Part shown: piece by piece, positions 52,911-63,054 of the stretch
Position numbering within the stretch: position 1 is the first letter of the stretch
How the letters are laid out: each line of letters opens with the position of its first letter
Source: Shouchella clausii
Lineage (GTDB): Bacteria; Bacillota; Bacilli; Bacillales; Bacillaceae_D
Assembly: GCF_001598215.1 (NCBI RefSeq)
Contig: NZ_BCXJ01000009.1
Coordinates: 1-64,000, forward strand
DNA length: 64,000 nt
Direction: 5' to 3'
Made by a program: the position numbers and the translations under genes
Notes under the pieces: model-generated
The model's database searches: none
Told to the model about the DNA's origin: nothing
The model's input: the letters and a program-made list of their open reading frames with translations, nothing else

Positions 52911-52940
52911 AAAGGACGGAAGCTAATTGCCCCGCCCTTT
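52911..52940 (-). terminator. terminator after sigH
   Basis: 9-bp stem with one G-T pair (52911-52919 with 52932-52940), 12-nt loop, followed by modestly T-rich sequence on the minus strand. Probably moderate strength. Confidence 0.6.
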
Positions 52941-52943
52941 CAA

Positions 52944-53606
52944 TCACAACATTACGCTTTTCAGTTCCACATACCTTTCCAGTTTACGTTTTACACGCTG
53001 GAGGGCATTGTCTATCGATTTGACGTGTCGCTTTAAATCAATCGATATTTCCTGGTACGTTCTGCCATCCAAATAAAGCATCAACACTTGCCTCTCCAGC
53101 TCACTTAAGATCTCGCTCATCTTCCCTTCAATGTAAGCAAAATCTTCTTGATTAATTAAAAGCGCTTCTGGATCTGTTACCTTGTTGCCGCAAATGACAT
53201 CCATTAATGTCCTGTCCGACTCCTCATCATAAAGAGGCTTGTCCAACGACACATATGAATTGAGGGGTATGTGCTTTTGCCTTGTAGCTGTTTTTATCGC
53301 GGTAATAATTTGCCTTGTGATGCACAATTCTGCGAAAGCCTTAAACGAAGAAAGCTTGTCCACATTAAAGTCTCTTACAGCCTTATATAAACCAATCATA
53401 CCTTCTTGCACAATGTCTTCGTGATCAGCGCCAATAAGAAAATACGACCGTGCTTTAGCCCGAACAAAATTGCGGTACTTTCCAATCAAGTGCTCTAAGG
53501 CTAACGTATTGCCAGTTCGGACTTCTTTAATCAAAGAATCATCTTCCCACTCTTCAAACGGACTTTCTTTGTACGTTGATGTTCCTTCTGCTAGACTTGC
53601 ACCCAA
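52944..53606 (-). CDS. sigH: RNA polymerase sigma factor SigH
   Basis: 220 aa. Region 2 KYRNFVRAKARSYFLIGADH then EDIVQEGMIGLYKAVRDF, and region 4 with YLDGRTYQEISIDLKRHVKSI, closely like sigma-H, which starts sporulation and competence gene expression. The start is a TTG at 53606 (GGAGGA 8 nt upstream); a GTG three codons earlier touches that site. Own promoter at 53660-53689. Confidence 0.96.
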   Translation of the reverse strand: MGASLAEGTSTYKESPFEEWEDDSLIKEVRTGNTLALEHLIGKYRNFVRAKARSYFLIGADHEDIVQEGMIGLYKAVRDFNVDKLSSFKAFAELCITRQIITAIKTATRQKHIPLNSYVSLDKPLYDEESDRTLMDVICGNKVTDPEALLINQEDFAYIEGKMSEILSELERQVLMLYLDGRTYQEISIDLKRHVKSIDNALQRVKRKLERYVELKSVML

Positions 53607-53659
53607 ACTAATCACTCCTCCGCGATAGCATCGACATAATGTTGTGAAAAGTTATACAC

Positions 53660-53689
53660 ATTATATAGCACTTTTTTCTAGCAGGTCAA
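53660..53689 (-). promoter_or_regulatory. sigH: sigH promoter
   Basis: -35 TTGACC (53684-53689), 18-nt spacer, perfect -10 TATAAT (53660-53665) on the minus strand, just after the rae1 stop. B. subtilis sigH also has a vegetative promoter here (AbrB-repressed there). Confidence 0.78.
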
Positions 53690-53693
53690 CTAT

Positions 53694-54206
53694 TCATTTG
53701 CCGCCTCGACGCCATCTCTCAAAAACTTCGGCAACTTCCTCTGATAACATAATTTTCGACGACTCTTGCGTTTTCTTCGTTTTTTGTACGATTTTGTCGA
53801 TTTCTTTTGTTGCGATTCCCATTTCAATTGCCATCTCCCTAGCTGACTTCCGCAGTGCCCCACTCCCAAAGGCGTGAGACTGCTCAGCCAAGTCGGAAGT
53901 GGCTACGTGGATCACCCGGTCGATCCGCTTCAATGTCTGAACAAGCTTCTCGATCCGCTCATCGGCTGTCTCGTTTTTCTTCGTATAGACAATCTCGACG
54001 CGATGGCGATTATACGATTTGCCGATCCCAGCAACCATATGGGCGTCAAAAACGGCAATAACGCGGTAACCTGTATATGCCGCATATTCCGCCAATAAGT
54101 CAACCAGTTGATCCCTAGCCGCGCCAAAATCCTTTTCCTTCAATTTCTGCAAAGATGGCCATGCCCCAATCATGTTGTAGCCGTCAACGAGCAGAATATT
54201 CTCCAT
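53694..54206 (-). CDS. rae1: NYN-domain ribosome-associated endoribonuclease Rae1 (YacP)
   Basis: 170 aa. The PIN-like active site is indicated by LLVDGYNMIGAWP and IAVFDAH, with TADERIEKLV further on (acidic metal ligands). In B. subtilis Rae1 cleaves mRNA in the ribosomal A-site. Seven nt after rlmB. Confidence 0.93.
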   Translation of the reverse strand: MENILLVDGYNMIGAWPSLQKLKEKDFGAARDQLVDLLAEYAAYTGYRVIAVFDAHMVAGIGKSYNRHRVEIVYTKKNETADERIEKLVQTLKRIDRVIHVATSDLAEQSHAFGSGALRKSAREMAIEMGIATKEIDKIVQKTKKTQESSKIMLSEEVAEVFERWRRGGK

Positions 54207-54213
54207 TGCTCGC

Positions 54214-55005
54214 TCACTGCCCAGCCCGCTTGTGAAACACTTCGTACATCAGCAAGCTTGCCGCAACGGACGCATTCAATGAAGTGACGCGCCCTTTCAT
54301 CGGAATGCTAACGAGAAAATCGCATTTCTCTTTAATCAGGCGGCTAATCCCTTTGCCTTCACTGCCAATGACGAGGCAAAGCGGCAAATTGTAATCGGCT
54401 TCGCGATAGTCACCCTCTGCTGCCGCGTCCGTGCCAGCAAACCACAGTCCTTGCTTTTTGAGCTCGTCCATTGTCCGCGCCAAATTGGTGACACGGACAA
54501 CAGGAATGTATTCAATCGCTCCTGTCGATGCTTTTGCGACTGTTTGCGTCAGCCCGACCGAACGGCGTTTTGGGATGATGATGCCGTGTGCCCCTACAGC
54601 GTCGGCGGTCCGCATAATGGAGCCTAAATTATGAGGATCCTCTATTTCGTCAAGAACGAGAAAAAATGGGGCTTCATTAGCTGCGGCAGCTTTGGCAAAT
54701 AACGCATCCATGTCTGCATATTCGTACGCGGCCACGGAGGCGACGACGCCTTGATGGTTGCTATGGCCGACAAGTTGGTCAAGCTTGCGCTTAGGGGCCG
54801 TTTGCACCAACACATTCTGTTCTTTTGCCAATTGTGTCAGTTTCGTCATTTGCCCTTTTTGCGATTGGTCGCCAATCCAAATTTTATGGATTGGATGCCC
54901 TGATTTGATTGCTTCGATCACTGGGTTTTTGCCGACAATGAATTCTTCTTTGCGGTTGTCGCCCTTCAGCTGTTTTTTTGGTTGCGGGTTGGTACGTTTG
55001 CTCAT
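54214..55005 (-). CDS. rlmB: 23S rRNA (guanosine-2'-O-)-methyltransferase RlmB (TrmH/SpoU family)
   Basis: 263 aa. An L30e-like substrate domain (about 20-95) precedes the SPOUT knot: [20 protein letters not shown], then [11 protein letters not shown] and the end [20 protein letters not shown]. Lys-rich N-terminal extension. Overlaps the mrnC stop by 4 nt. Confidence 0.94.
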   Translation of the reverse strand: MSKRTNPQPKKQLKGDNRKEEFIVGKNPVIEAIKSGHPIHKIWIGDQSQKGQMTKLTQLAKEQNVLVQTAPKRKLDQLVGHSNHQGVVASVAAYEYADMDALFAKAAAANEAPFFLVLDEIEDPHNLGSIMRTADAVGAHGIIIPKRRSVGLTQTVAKASTGAIEYIPVVRVTNLARTMDELKKQGLWFAGTDAAAEGDYREADYNLPLCLVIGSEGKGISRLIKEKCDFLVSIPMKGRVTSLNASVAASLLMYEVFHKRAGQ

Positions 55006-55415
55006 GATGGGTTCCCTTCTTTCTGTGCAGCCATTGTCAATGCCAGCTTTAGTAGCTCTTCCAATCGCTCATGTTTATTTGTCAAATACAAATACCCAAG
55101 GAGCGCTTCAAAACCAGTTGCATTCCGGTAAGTGGCCACGTCGGTATTTTTAGGCGTTGTATGGGATTTGGCATTCCGGCCCCGGCGGACAATTGCTTGT
55201 TCTTCTTCTGTTAAAACGCCTTGTTCGCCCATTTGGAAAAGAACGGCGGCCTGCGCTTTCGCAGAGACGTATGTGGTCGCTGCTTTATGCAAGCGGTTTG
55301 GCCGCACTGCCCCTTGTTTCAACAGCTCATAGCGAACACGCTGTTCATACACAGCGTCTCCCATATAAGCAAGCGCAAGCCCATTTAGCTGGCGCCATTC
55401 CTTGTTCGTGCTCAT
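55002..55415 (-). CDS. mrnC: Mini-ribonuclease III
   Basis: 137 aa. RNase III catalytic domain without a dsRNA-binding domain: [19 protein letters not shown] carries the catalytic acidic residue, and [11 protein letters not shown] the second. It matures 23S rRNA in B. subtilis. The ATG at 55415 shares a base with the cysS stop (TGATG). Confidence 0.94.
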   Translation of the reverse strand: MSTNKEWRQLNGLALAYMGDAVYEQRVRYELLKQGAVRPNRLHKAATTYVSAKAQAAVLFQMGEQGVLTEEEQAIVRRGRNAKSHTTPKNTDVATYRNATGFEALLGYLYLTNKHERLEELLKLALTMAAQKEGNPS

Positions 55416-56815
55416 CATGACCCCCGCTTCCAACGCACGCCTTGGGGCGTATCTTCTAGCACAATGTTTTTCTCTTTTAAGAGGTCACGAATTTCATCAG
55501 CACGGGCAAAGTTCCGTTCTTTCCGGGCAACATTGCGCTCTTCAATCAACGCCTCAATTTCAGCATCAAGAAGCTCTTCGTCTTGTTGTGTAAAGCTTAC
55601 ACCAAGCACTTCGCCAAACTCGGTAAACAACTCCAAAAAAGCATTTAGCACTTTTTTGGACGTTTGTGCTTCGCTCATATAAATATTGGCTTCTTTAGCA
55701 AGGTCAAACAAGACACTTATTCCATTGGCGCTATTGAAATCGTCATCCATTTCTTCAATAAAACGTTGTTTTGCGGCGGCAATTTTTTCGAGCCATTCCT
55801 CTTCTACCCCCATATCAGCCGTTTCCGCTAAGCGGTGCTGCAAATTGGTGACTGTATTTTTCAGGCGCTCTAGCCCGGCTTCAGCCCCTTTAAGAAGCTC
55901 ATCACTAAAGTTAATTGGTGTGCGATAATGAGCAGTGAGCATGAAAAACCGGACGACTTCTGGCGAATATTGTTGGATGATGTCATGTGCAAGCACAAAG
56001 TTTCCGAGTGATTTCGACATTTTTTCGTTGTTTATGTTAACAAATCCGTTGTGCATCCAATAATTGGCCAATCTTTTGCCTGTTAACGCTTCTGATTGGG
56101 CAATCTCGTTTTCATGATGGGGAAACGTCAAATCCTTGCCGCCGGCGTGGATGTCAATTGTATCCCCTAAACTCTTCTTAATCATGGCCGAGCACTCAAT
56201 GTGCCAACCAGGACGACCCTCGCCCCACGGGCTGCTCCACGAAATTTCATTTGGTTTTGCTGCTTTCCATAACACAAAATCAATTGGGTCTTCCTTCCGC
56301 TCATCTACTTCTATTCTAGCGCCGCTTTGCAAATCGTCGAGCGCTTGGCCAGACAATTTGCCATAGCCATCAAACTTGCGGGTGCGAAAATAGACATCGC
56401 CCCCTGCTTCGTATGCAAATCCTTTCTTCTCCAGTTCAGCAACAAAGGCAATGATGTCATCCATCGTTTCTGTCACACGAGGGTGAAGATCGGCTTCCTT
56501 CACATTCAAAGCACATGTATCGGCGTAATACGCTTTAATAAACCGTTCGGCAACATCAGCTACTTCTTCACCAAGTTCATTGGCAGCGCGTATAATTTTA
56601 TCGTCCACATCCGTAAAATTTGAGACAAAGGTTACGTCGTAGCCTCGGTAAGTCAAATAACGGCGCACCATGTCATAGACAATGGGCGGCCGGGCATTGC
56701 CGATGTGAATGTAATTGTACACCGTCGGTCCGCAGCAATACATTTTGACTTTGCCTTCCTCAATCGGCACGAATGGTTCTTTTTTATTTGTCAAACTATT
56801 AAACAGCTTAATCAT
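55415..56815 (-). CDS. cysS: cysteinyl-tRNA synthetase
   Basis: 466 aa. Zinc ligand Cys in [17 protein letters not shown], which also holds the HIGH-type motif (HIGN); KMSKSLGNF is the KMSKS loop; second zinc region [14 protein letters not shown]. Follows cysE by 50 nt and is co-regulated by the upstream T-box. Confidence 0.98.
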   Translation of the reverse strand: MIKLFNSLTNKKEPFVPIEEGKVKMYCCGPTVYNYIHIGNARPPIVYDMVRRYLTYRGYDVTFVSNFTDVDDKIIRAANELGEEVADVAERFIKAYYADTCALNVKEADLHPRVTETMDDIIAFVAELEKKGFAYEAGGDVYFRTRKFDGYGKLSGQALDDLQSGARIEVDERKEDPIDFVLWKAAKPNEISWSSPWGEGRPGWHIECSAMIKKSLGDTIDIHAGGKDLTFPHHENEIAQSEALTGKRLANYWMHNGFVNINNEKMSKSLGNFVLAHDIIQQYSPEVVRFFMLTAHYRTPINFSDELLKGAEAGLERLKNTVTNLQHRLAETADMGVEEEWLEKIAAAKQRFIEEMDDDFNSANGISVLFDLAKEANIYMSEAQTSKKVLNAFLELFTEFGEVLGVSFTQQDEELLDAEIEALIEERNVARKERNFARADEIRDLLKEKNIVLEDTPQGVRWKRGS

Positions 56816-56865
56816 CGTCTGTCGTCCTTTCTACTTGCTTGGTATCCATACTTTATGAAGCCACT

Positions 56866-57531
56866 CTAGTCCAATGTGCTTTGTTTGTCGGTAAGCTTGC
56901 TATAATCTGCTTTTAAACGTGCAATTTCCCGTTCTAATTCAGCAATCTTGTCAGCAACGGGGTCAGGCAAGGCATGGTGGTCAAGGGAACGGGCCGAGCT
57001 CACTTTTATTCCATTTTGCACAACAATTTTCCCAGGGATACCTACAACCGTCGAATGGGGGGGCACTTCGTTTAACACGACAGAGCCTGCGCCTATCCGG
57101 GCGCCCTCGCCGATTGTAAATGAGCCGAGCACTTTAGCCCCACTGGCAATGAGCACGCCGTCTTTTACAGTTGGATGGCGCTTCCCTTTTTCTTTGCCAG
57201 TGCCCCCTAAAGTTACGCCTTGGAAAATCGTGACATTGTCGCCAATTTCGCAAGTCTCACCAATGACGACACCCATACCGTGGTCAATAAACAGCCTTTG
57301 CCCGATCTTTGCCCCTGGATGGATTTCAATTCCGGTCATAAAGCGGACAATTTGCGAAAGCAGGCGCGCTAAGAAGTACCATTTCCGTTTCCACAGACCG
57401 TGAGCAATCCGATGCCCCCAAACAGCATGCACACCCGAGTACGTAAAGATGACTTCTAGCCGACTACGTGCAGCAGGATCTTGTTCAAAGACGACATCAA
57501 TATCGTTCAACAATGTACGAGCAATCCCCAT
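56866..57531 (-). CDS. cysE: serine O-acetyltransferase CysE
   Basis: 221 aa. N-terminal helical domain, then left-handed beta-helix hexapeptide repeats ([40 protein letters not shown]) and an amphipathic C-terminal helix. First step of cysteine synthesis. The ATG at 57531 has AAGGAGG 7 nt upstream; a longer frame runs into the T-box terminator. Confidence 0.97.
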   Translation of the reverse strand: MGIARTLLNDIDVVFEQDPAARSRLEVIFTYSGVHAVWGHRIAHGLWKRKWYFLARLLSQIVRFMTGIEIHPGAKIGQRLFIDHGMGVVIGETCEIGDNVTIFQGVTLGGTGKEKGKRHPTVKDGVLIASGAKVLGSFTIGEGARIGAGSVVLNEVPPHSTVVGIPGKIVVQNGIKVSSARSLDHHALPDPVADKIAELEREIARLKADYSKLTDKQSTLD

Positions 57532-57544
57532 CTGATCCCCCTCC

Positions 57545-57795
57545 TTCATCGCAATAAAAAACGCCCCTGCACCTCCCAACGAAGGTACAGAGGCGCTTAC
57601 TGCACGGTTCCACTCTGCTTTTTTCAGCTTTTTGCTGAATCTCTAATCGCTTGTAACGGAGCGACCCGCTTTTCCCTACGTGTTCCTGTTCAAGAAAAGA
57701 CTCATGGGGGCAAACCATGCGCGTCCCTTACAGGCGGCTTTCAGCCGGTGGCCGCCCTCTCTGCGAAAGTTCTTCGCTGGCATTCCCATTCAACG
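57545..57795 (-). promoter_or_regulatory. cysteine T-box riboswitch of cysES
   Basis: On the minus strand: Stem I base ATGGG/CCCAT; specifier loop TTTGCC, whose UGC Cys codon lies at 57710-57712; distal GGCGGCCACCGGCTGAAAGC stretch; T-box AGAGTGGAACCGTGCAG (57600-57616), whose GGAACC region takes part in the antiterminator; then a terminator GCGCCTCTGTACC/GGTGCAGGGGCG followed by TTTTTT. Uncharged tRNA-Cys should induce cysE-cysS. Confidence 0.93.
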
Positions 57796-57811
57796 TTTTT
57801 TGTCTCTATTC

Positions 57812-59272
57812 TTATTGAATAGCAGCTTGCAAGCGTGCTTTCACAACGCTTTTTCCTAAAAGCTCGATCGTATCGCCAAGCTCAGGGCCATGTGTTTGCC
57901 CGCTCACTGCCGCACGAATTGGCATAAACAATTTTTTCCCTTTTTGCCCTGTCGCTTTTTGCGTTGCTTTAATCGCTTTTTTAATGTCGGCGGCAAAAAA
58001 TCCTTCTAGCGACTCTAGCTCTTTTGCAAATTGGCTTAGCACTTCAGGAACTTGTTCTTCTGCCAGCACGGTTTTTGCTTCTTCTGTATAATCGACTTCT
58101 TCTTTGAAAAACATTTCCGTCAGTTCGACGATTTCAGCCCCGTAATGCATTTGCTCCTGGTATAAGCCAATTAAACGGCGCGCCCATTCACGCTTGCCTT
58201 CATCCAACTGTTCTGGTAGTTTACCGCTGGCAACTAAGTGGGGCAACGCCAAGTCGACAACGGTATCCAAATCAGCGTTTTTCATGTATTGATTGTTCAT
58301 CCAGGCGAGCTTATCTGTATCAAAAATAGCCGGCGCTTTTGAAACGCGATCGAGTGTAAATTGTTCGCATAGTTCCTCAAGCGAAAAGATTTCTTCCTCG
58401 CCGACTGGCGACCAACCAAGCAATGCTAGGAAATTGACAATCGCTTCAGGCATATAGCCCAATGATTTATACTGCTCGACAAATTGAATAATCGATTCGT
58501 CGCGCTTACTCATTTTCTGCCTGTCAGGGTTTAAAATCAAGGAAGCGTGGGCAAATTTTGGCACATCCCATCCAAATGCCTGATAGAGTAAAATTTGCCG
58601 TGGCGTATTGGAAAGATGCTCTTCCCCACGGATCACATGGGAAATGTTCATCAAATGGTCATCGATGACAACGGCAAAGTTGTACATCGGTACACCATCT
58701 TTACGAGCAATCACAAAATCGCCAATTCCGTCTGTCTCAAAAGACACCTCGCCACGAACGGCATCATGAAATGAAACAGTTTGCCCCTCAGGCACTCGGA
58801 AACGGACAACGGGCTGAATGCCCTTCGCCTCGTAAGCTGCCCGTTGTTCCGCTGTTAAGTCCCGGTCACGGCCGCTGTATTTGGGCATTTCGCCTCGGGC
58901 TTTTTGCGCCTCGCGCTCTGCTTCTAATTCTTCTTCCGTCATGTAACAGTAGTATGCTTTTTTCTCATCCAACAGCTGTTGAATATAGTTTTTATAAATA
59001 TCAACGCGTTCCATTGAGCGGTATGGGCCATATTCGCCGGCCTCTGTGTCAATGCTTTCATCCCACTCTAGGCCAAGCCATCTTAAACTGTCCATTAATT
59101 TTTCAGTTGCTGTATCCACATTCCGTGCTTGGTCTGTATCTTCAATCCGCAGCACAAACGCGCCGCCCGCAGATTTAGCAAACAAGTAATTAAACAGCGC
59201 CGAACGCGCTCCGCCTATATGCAAATGCCCCGTAGGACTAGGGGCAAACCGGACCCGTATATCTTTCGTCAT
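57812..59272 (-). CDS. gltX: glutamyl-tRNA synthetase
   Basis: About 486 aa. HIGH motif in [25 protein letters not shown] loop as [10 protein letters not shown], and an alpha-helical anticodon domain. In bacilli it also charges tRNA-Gln for later amidation. The ATG at 59272 has AAAGGAG 9 nt upstream (a GTG one codon earlier is possible). Confidence 0.98.
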   Translation of the reverse strand: MTKDIRVRFAPSPTGHLHIGGARSALFNYLFAKSAGGAFVLRIEDTDQARNVDTATEKLMDSLRWLGLEWDESIDTEAGEYGPYRSMERVDIYKNYIQQLLDEKKAYYCYMTEEELEAEREAQKARGEMPKYSGRDRDLTAEQRAAYEAKGIQPVVRFRVPEGQTVSFHDAVRGEVSFETDGIGDFVIARKDGVPMYNFAVVIDDHLMNISHVIRGEEHLSNTPRQILLYQAFGWDVPKFAHASLILNPDRQKMSKRDESIIQFVEQYKSLGYMPEAIVNFLALLGWSPVGEEEIFSLEELCEQFTLDRVSKAPAIFDTDKLAWMNNQYMKNADLDTVVDLALPHLVASGKLPEQLDEGKREWARRLIGLYQEQMHYGAEIVELTEMFFKEEVDYTEEAKTVLAEEQVPEVLSQFAKELESLEGFFAADIKKAIKATQKATGQKGKKLFMPIRAAVSGQTHGPELGDTIELLGKSVVKARLQAAIQ

Positions 59273-59338
59273 CACGACGCACTCCTTTGGCTACCTTATT
59301 CTGAATCATCATAGCACGTTCTTCGGCAAAAACAAAGG

Positions 59339-59818
59339 CTACTCTGCTTTCTTCAGCAAGATTACTGCCTGCGCAGCAATCCCCTCCTCACGACCTACAA
59401 ACCCTAGCGTCTCCGTCGTAGTCGCTTTAACACTAACGTTGGCCACATCTGTTTCCAGCAATTCAGCAATTTGTTTCCGGATCGCTTCAATATAAGGTGC
59501 TAGCTTTGGCTTTTGTGCCATCACCGTACAATCCACATTCCCCAACGTATAACCAGCGTTTTTTACAAGCTGCCAAGCTTGGCTCAATAGGTGTTTAGAG
59601 TCAGCATCCTTGAACGCTTCATCCGTATCTGGGAAATGTTTTCCCAAATCGCCTGCCCCAATCGCGCCAAGGGCTGCATCGGTGATTGTATGCAAAAGGA
59701 CATCAGCATCCGAATGGCCGAGAAGCCCTTTCGGATGGGGAATGTGAACCCCTCCTAATAATAGCGGTCTACCTTCGGCGAGCTGGTGTACATCAAATCC
59801 TTGTCCAATCCGAATCAT
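59339..59818 (-). CDS. ispF: 2-C-methyl-D-erythritol 2,4-cyclodiphosphate synthase
   Basis: 159 aa. Metal-binding GQGFDVHQL and [34 protein letters not shown]-terminal [23 protein letters not shown] isoprenoid pathway. Its start overlaps the ispD stop by 4 nt. Confidence 0.98.
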   Translation of the reverse strand: MIRIGQGFDVHQLAEGRPLLLGGVHIPHPKGLLGHSDADVLLHTITDAALGAIGAGDLGKHFPDTDEAFKDADSKHLLSQAWQLVKNAGYTLGNVDCTVMAQKPKLAPYIEAIRKQIAELLETDVANVSVKATTTETLGFVGREEGIAAQAVILLKKAE

Positions 59819-60504
59819 AAATGGTTCTCCCTTTTCTTTAATATCGTTTCAGCAAATAACAAGTCTTCCTCAGTCGTTAATTTAATGTTTAAGTAGTCGC
59901 TCTCGACAATGGTTACTCGCTTGTCCAATCTTTCTACAAGACTTGCATCGTCGGTACCGAGAAACCCGTGTTTTTTAGCGTCTTCATGGGCGGCCAAGAC
60001 GAGCTCATACTGGAAAGCTTGTGGTGTTTGCGCGGCCCAGAGGTTTTTCCGTTCAACTGTACGCGCAACGCTGTTTTTGTTTGCAAGCTTGACTGTATCT
60101 TTGACCGGTACAGCGGCAATCGCTGCACCGCTTTGAGCAGCCTCATGGGCCAGTTTTGTCAAAATAGGTTTAGCGACAAACGGCCGGGCGCCATCGTGAA
60201 TAAGGACGATTTCTGCCTCTTCCATTCCTTTTAACCCGGCATAAACACTGTCTTGCCGTTCAGCTCCTCCATTTACAAGCCCTTTTACTTTGCCTATCCG
60301 GTACTCTGCAACAAGCTTTTCCATTGTCTGCCTTTCCGGTTCACTCACTACAAGCCAGATCGCTTTGCAAGCCGCATCTTCTTCAAAAAGTCTGAGTGAA
60401 TGGACAATAAGGGGAATGCCGTTTAAATCGATTAACTGTTTGTTCATACCTGCTTTCATTCGTTTTCCTTGTCCGGCCGCTAGGACAATTGCAGCGTACT
60501 CCAT
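59815..60504 (-). CDS. ispD: 2-C-methyl-D-erythritol 4-phosphate cytidylyltransferase
   Basis: 229 aa. Nucleotide-binding [29 protein letters not shown], and AVPVKDTVK. Acts two steps before IspF in the MEP pathway; the two are translationally coupled here. Confidence 0.98.
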   Translation of the reverse strand: MEYAAIVLAAGQGKRMKAGMNKQLIDLNGIPLIVHSLRLFEEDAACKAIWLVVSEPERQTMEKLVAEYRIGKVKGLVNGGAERQDSVYAGLKGMEEAEIVLIHDGARPFVAKPILTKLAHEAAQSGAAIAAVPVKDTVKLANKNSVARTVERKNLWAAQTPQAFQYELVLAAHEDAKKHGFLGTDDASLVERLDKRVTIVESDYLNIKLTTEEDLLFAETILKKRENHL

Positions 60505-60603
60505 CTATGTTCTCCCTTTTTTCGTTATATGCCTAGTTTACCATGGGTACGCCAGTATGCCTAAAAAAACGCCCCTTTAGAAACAAATGGCGTAAAAACA
60601 GGC

Positions 60604-60634
60604 AAAAAGCCTACACCCCAAGGGGCCCAGGCTT
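60604..60634 (-). terminator. terminator after yacL
   Basis: Outer stem AAGCCT/AGGCTT (60607-60612 with 60629-60634) and inner CCCC/GGGG (60616-60619 with 60622-60625), followed on the minus strand by TTTTT. The rest of the 60505-60719 gap holds nothing else recognisable. Confidence 0.72.
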
Positions 60635-60719
60635 CAGACTATAGAACCGAATTGATCCTTCACTGTAAGAGCATATCAAGCAGTGCATGATCGTGCAGCG
60701 TCTTGCTCGTACTACTTTT

Positions 60720-61823
60720 CTATAGTGCTTTTTCAAGCGATTTAGGTTTGGCAAAAATCATCCGCCCTGCACTTGTTTGCAGGACACTTGTCACCGTGAC
60801 ATCAATTTGTTTATTCATATAATCACGGCCCCCTTCGACGACGATCATAGTGCCATCATCTAAGTAAGCAATTCCTTGATGGTTTTCCTTCCCATCCTTA
60901 ATGACATTCACATTAAGAACCTCGCCTGGCAAAACAACTGGCTTGACCGCATTGGCCAAATCGTTGATGTTTAGCACTTTAAGGCCTTGCAATTCACAGA
61001 CTTTGTTTAAATTAAAATCATTGGTTACAACAATTCCGGAAGTGATTTTTGCCAATTTGACGAGCTTGCTGTCCACTTCTTGAATGTCTTCAAAATCGCC
61101 CTCGTATATTTCAACATTGACAGGCAATTCTTTTTGTATTTTATTTAGTATGTCAAGGCCTCTACGGCCACGATTTCGTTTCAATGCATCAGAAGAATCA
61201 GCAATATGCTGTAATTCATCTAACACGAATCCAGGGATGACAAGCGTGCCTTCTAGAAAGCCGGTTTGGCAAATATCAGCAATCCGCCCATCAATAATGA
61301 CGCTTGTATCAAGAATTTTCATTTGTTTGCCGCCGAGATTAGAGTCAGTCTCTTCTTTCTTTTTGTCACGCTCTTTATCTCTCGGCACTCGCATAGAGAC
61401 AACTAATTGAAACAGCTCATCTCGTTTTTTGAAGCCGATTTGGAAGCCTAGATAACCGAAAAGAATGGTAATAAACATAGGCAAAATATTGCTGATAACC
61501 GGCAGATCCAATCCACTCAACGGCGTTCCGAGAAAATAACCGGCCACAAGTCCGACCGTTAAGCCCATTGATCCAGATAACACATCAGCAAGCGGCGCTT
61601 TGACAATTGTTTCCTCGACAACCCGAAAGAAATTAACAATAAGATCGACAATAAACAAGGACAGACCATATAAGACCAAAGCACCGAGTACTGCCCCTGT
61701 ATAAGGACTAGCCAACCACGCCGGTACTTCTAGTGCTATCACTGCAATGAATTCAGGGACAAACAAGAACCCTAATGTTCCTCCCGCTAATAAAAAGAAA
61801 ATCCGAACAATCCAATTAAGCAT
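60720..61823 (-). CDS. yacL: YacL: membrane PIN-TRAM domain protein
   Basis: 367 aa. Four N-terminal membrane helices (about 5-28, 35-65, 82-100, 108-130), a PIN nuclease-like domain starting DTSVIIDGRIAD with further acidic residues (VTNDFNLN), and a C-terminal TRAM domain (GEVLNVNVIKDGK to MIFAKP). A probable membrane-bound ribonuclease or RNA-binding protein; not characterised to my knowledge. Conserved between disA and ispD. Confidence 0.93.
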   Translation of the reverse strand: MLNWIVRIFFLLAGGTLGFLFVPEFIAVIALEVPAWLASPYTGAVLGALVLYGLSLFIVDLIVNFFRVVEETIVKAPLADVLSGSMGLTVGLVAGYFLGTPLSGLDLPVISNILPMFITILFGYLGFQIGFKKRDELFQLVVSMRVPRDKERDKKKEETDSNLGGKQMKILDTSVIIDGRIADICQTGFLEGTLVIPGFVLDELQHIADSSDALKRNRGRRGLDILNKIQKELPVNVEIYEGDFEDIQEVDSKLVKLAKITSGIVVTNDFNLNKVCELQGLKVLNINDLANAVKPVVLPGEVLNVNVIKDGKENHQGIAYLDDGTMIVVEGGRDYMNKQIDVTVTSVLQTSAGRMIFAKPKSLEKAL

Positions 61824-61974
61824 TCACTCTTACACCTCCTTTTAGCTATTATAGACAAGTTTACAACTCTCAAACCTAGTAGTCTGGATTTCCCATAAAA
61901 AAACACGAGATCACGCAAAAAATATTTTTACTGAATATTAAGAAACATATTCCTAAGGAGTGAAACACTCCTTG
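61824..61974 (-). other. disA-yacL intergenic region
   Basis: Hairpin AAGGAGTG/CACTCCTT (61955-61962 with 61966-61973) next to the disA stop, lacking a T-run, and a perfect TATAAT -10 (61848-61853) before yacL without a good -35. Possible weak internal promoter. Confidence 0.45.
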
Positions 61975-63048
61975 TCAAATGTGGCGATCGACGAAAAGCT
62001 GCTCTTGGATGCGGTTTAATCCATCCTTAATCATTTTGGCTCTTGCTTCGCCAATGCCGTCGACTTCATCAAGCTGTTCTTCAGTTGCAACCATTACGCT
62101 TGAGAGATGACCGTATTCGTCAATGACATTTTCAATGATTTGTGAAGGCAGTCGTGGAATTCGGTGCAAAATTCGGTATCCACGCGGCGATGCAGGTTGT
62201 TCTAGAAAATTGCTTGTTCTTGAATAGCCAAGCGCTTTTATAATCGCCTGCTCGTCGAGCAAGTCTTCGTTTAACAGCGTCGTGAGTTCCTTTAGCGTTT
62301 TCTTTACGTCTTGCGTCCGCTCTTTGGCGTAATCTTTAAGCAAATAAAGGGCTTCCTGCTCTGTATTGGAAACAAGCTCTTTTAGCTGCATCGTGATTAA
62401 CCGGCCTTCGTCCCCTAGCTCAAGGATAAAATTTTGGATCTCTTGTTTAATCCGCAGCACCATTTGCACACGGTGGATGACTTGAATCACATCGCTGTAA
62501 GTAACAAGCTGTTCAAATTCAAGCGCTCCTAAATTTGTAATTCCTTGGTCTAATACCGCTTTATACTTTTCAAGCGTTTGGATGGCTTGATTGGCTTTCG
62601 TCAAAATGACGCCAATGTCTTTTAGCGCGTAACGATATTCCCCTTGGTAAAGAGTGATGACATTTCGGCGCTGGGAAATGGAAATCGTTAAATTGCCCGT
62701 TTGTTTCGCAACCCGCTCAGCAGAACGGTGGCGAATCCCGGTTTCGCTCGAACTTATATTATTATTCGGCACTAATTGCGTATTGGCATACAAAATACGT
62801 TTGCCGTCTTCACTCAAAATAATAGCCCCGTCCATTTTTGCCAGCTCATACAAATAAGCCGGTGAAAAATCGCTATTAATAAAGAAACCGCCGTCCACAA
62901 TATTCATCATTTCGCTATTGTAACCAAGGACAATCAGCCCTCCTGTTTTAGCACGGAGTACATTGTCAATCCCAGCTCTAAGCGGCGTCCCTGGCGCCAC
63001 TAACTTTAATAAGTTTTGGATAAATGCAGTTCGATTCCGTTCTTCCAT
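61975..63048 (-). CDS. disA: DNA integrity scanning protein DisA, diadenylate cyclase
   Basis: 357 aa. DAC domain with the c-di-AMP synthesis motifs DGA (in AKMDGAIIL) and RHR (in [10 protein letters not shown]), a helical linker, and a C-terminal RuvA-like helix-hairpin-helix domain ([16 protein letters not shown]). Scans DNA for branched structures during sporulation. 6 nt after radA. Confidence 0.98.
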   Translation of the reverse strand: MEERNRTAFIQNLLKLVAPGTPLRAGIDNVLRAKTGGLIVLGYNSEMMNIVDGGFFINSDFSPAYLYELAKMDGAIILSEDGKRILYANTQLVPNNNISSSETGIRHRSAERVAKQTGNLTISISQRRNVITLYQGEYRYALKDIGVILTKANQAIQTLEKYKAVLDQGITNLGALEFEQLVTYSDVIQVIHRVQMVLRIKQEIQNFILELGDEGRLITMQLKELVSNTEQEALYLLKDYAKERTQDVKKTLKELTTLLNEDLLDEQAIIKALGYSRTSNFLEQPASPRGYRILHRIPRLPSQIIENVIDEYGHLSSVMVATEEQLDEVDGIGEARAKMIKDGLNRIQEQLFVDRHI

Positions 63049-63054
63049 CCATTC

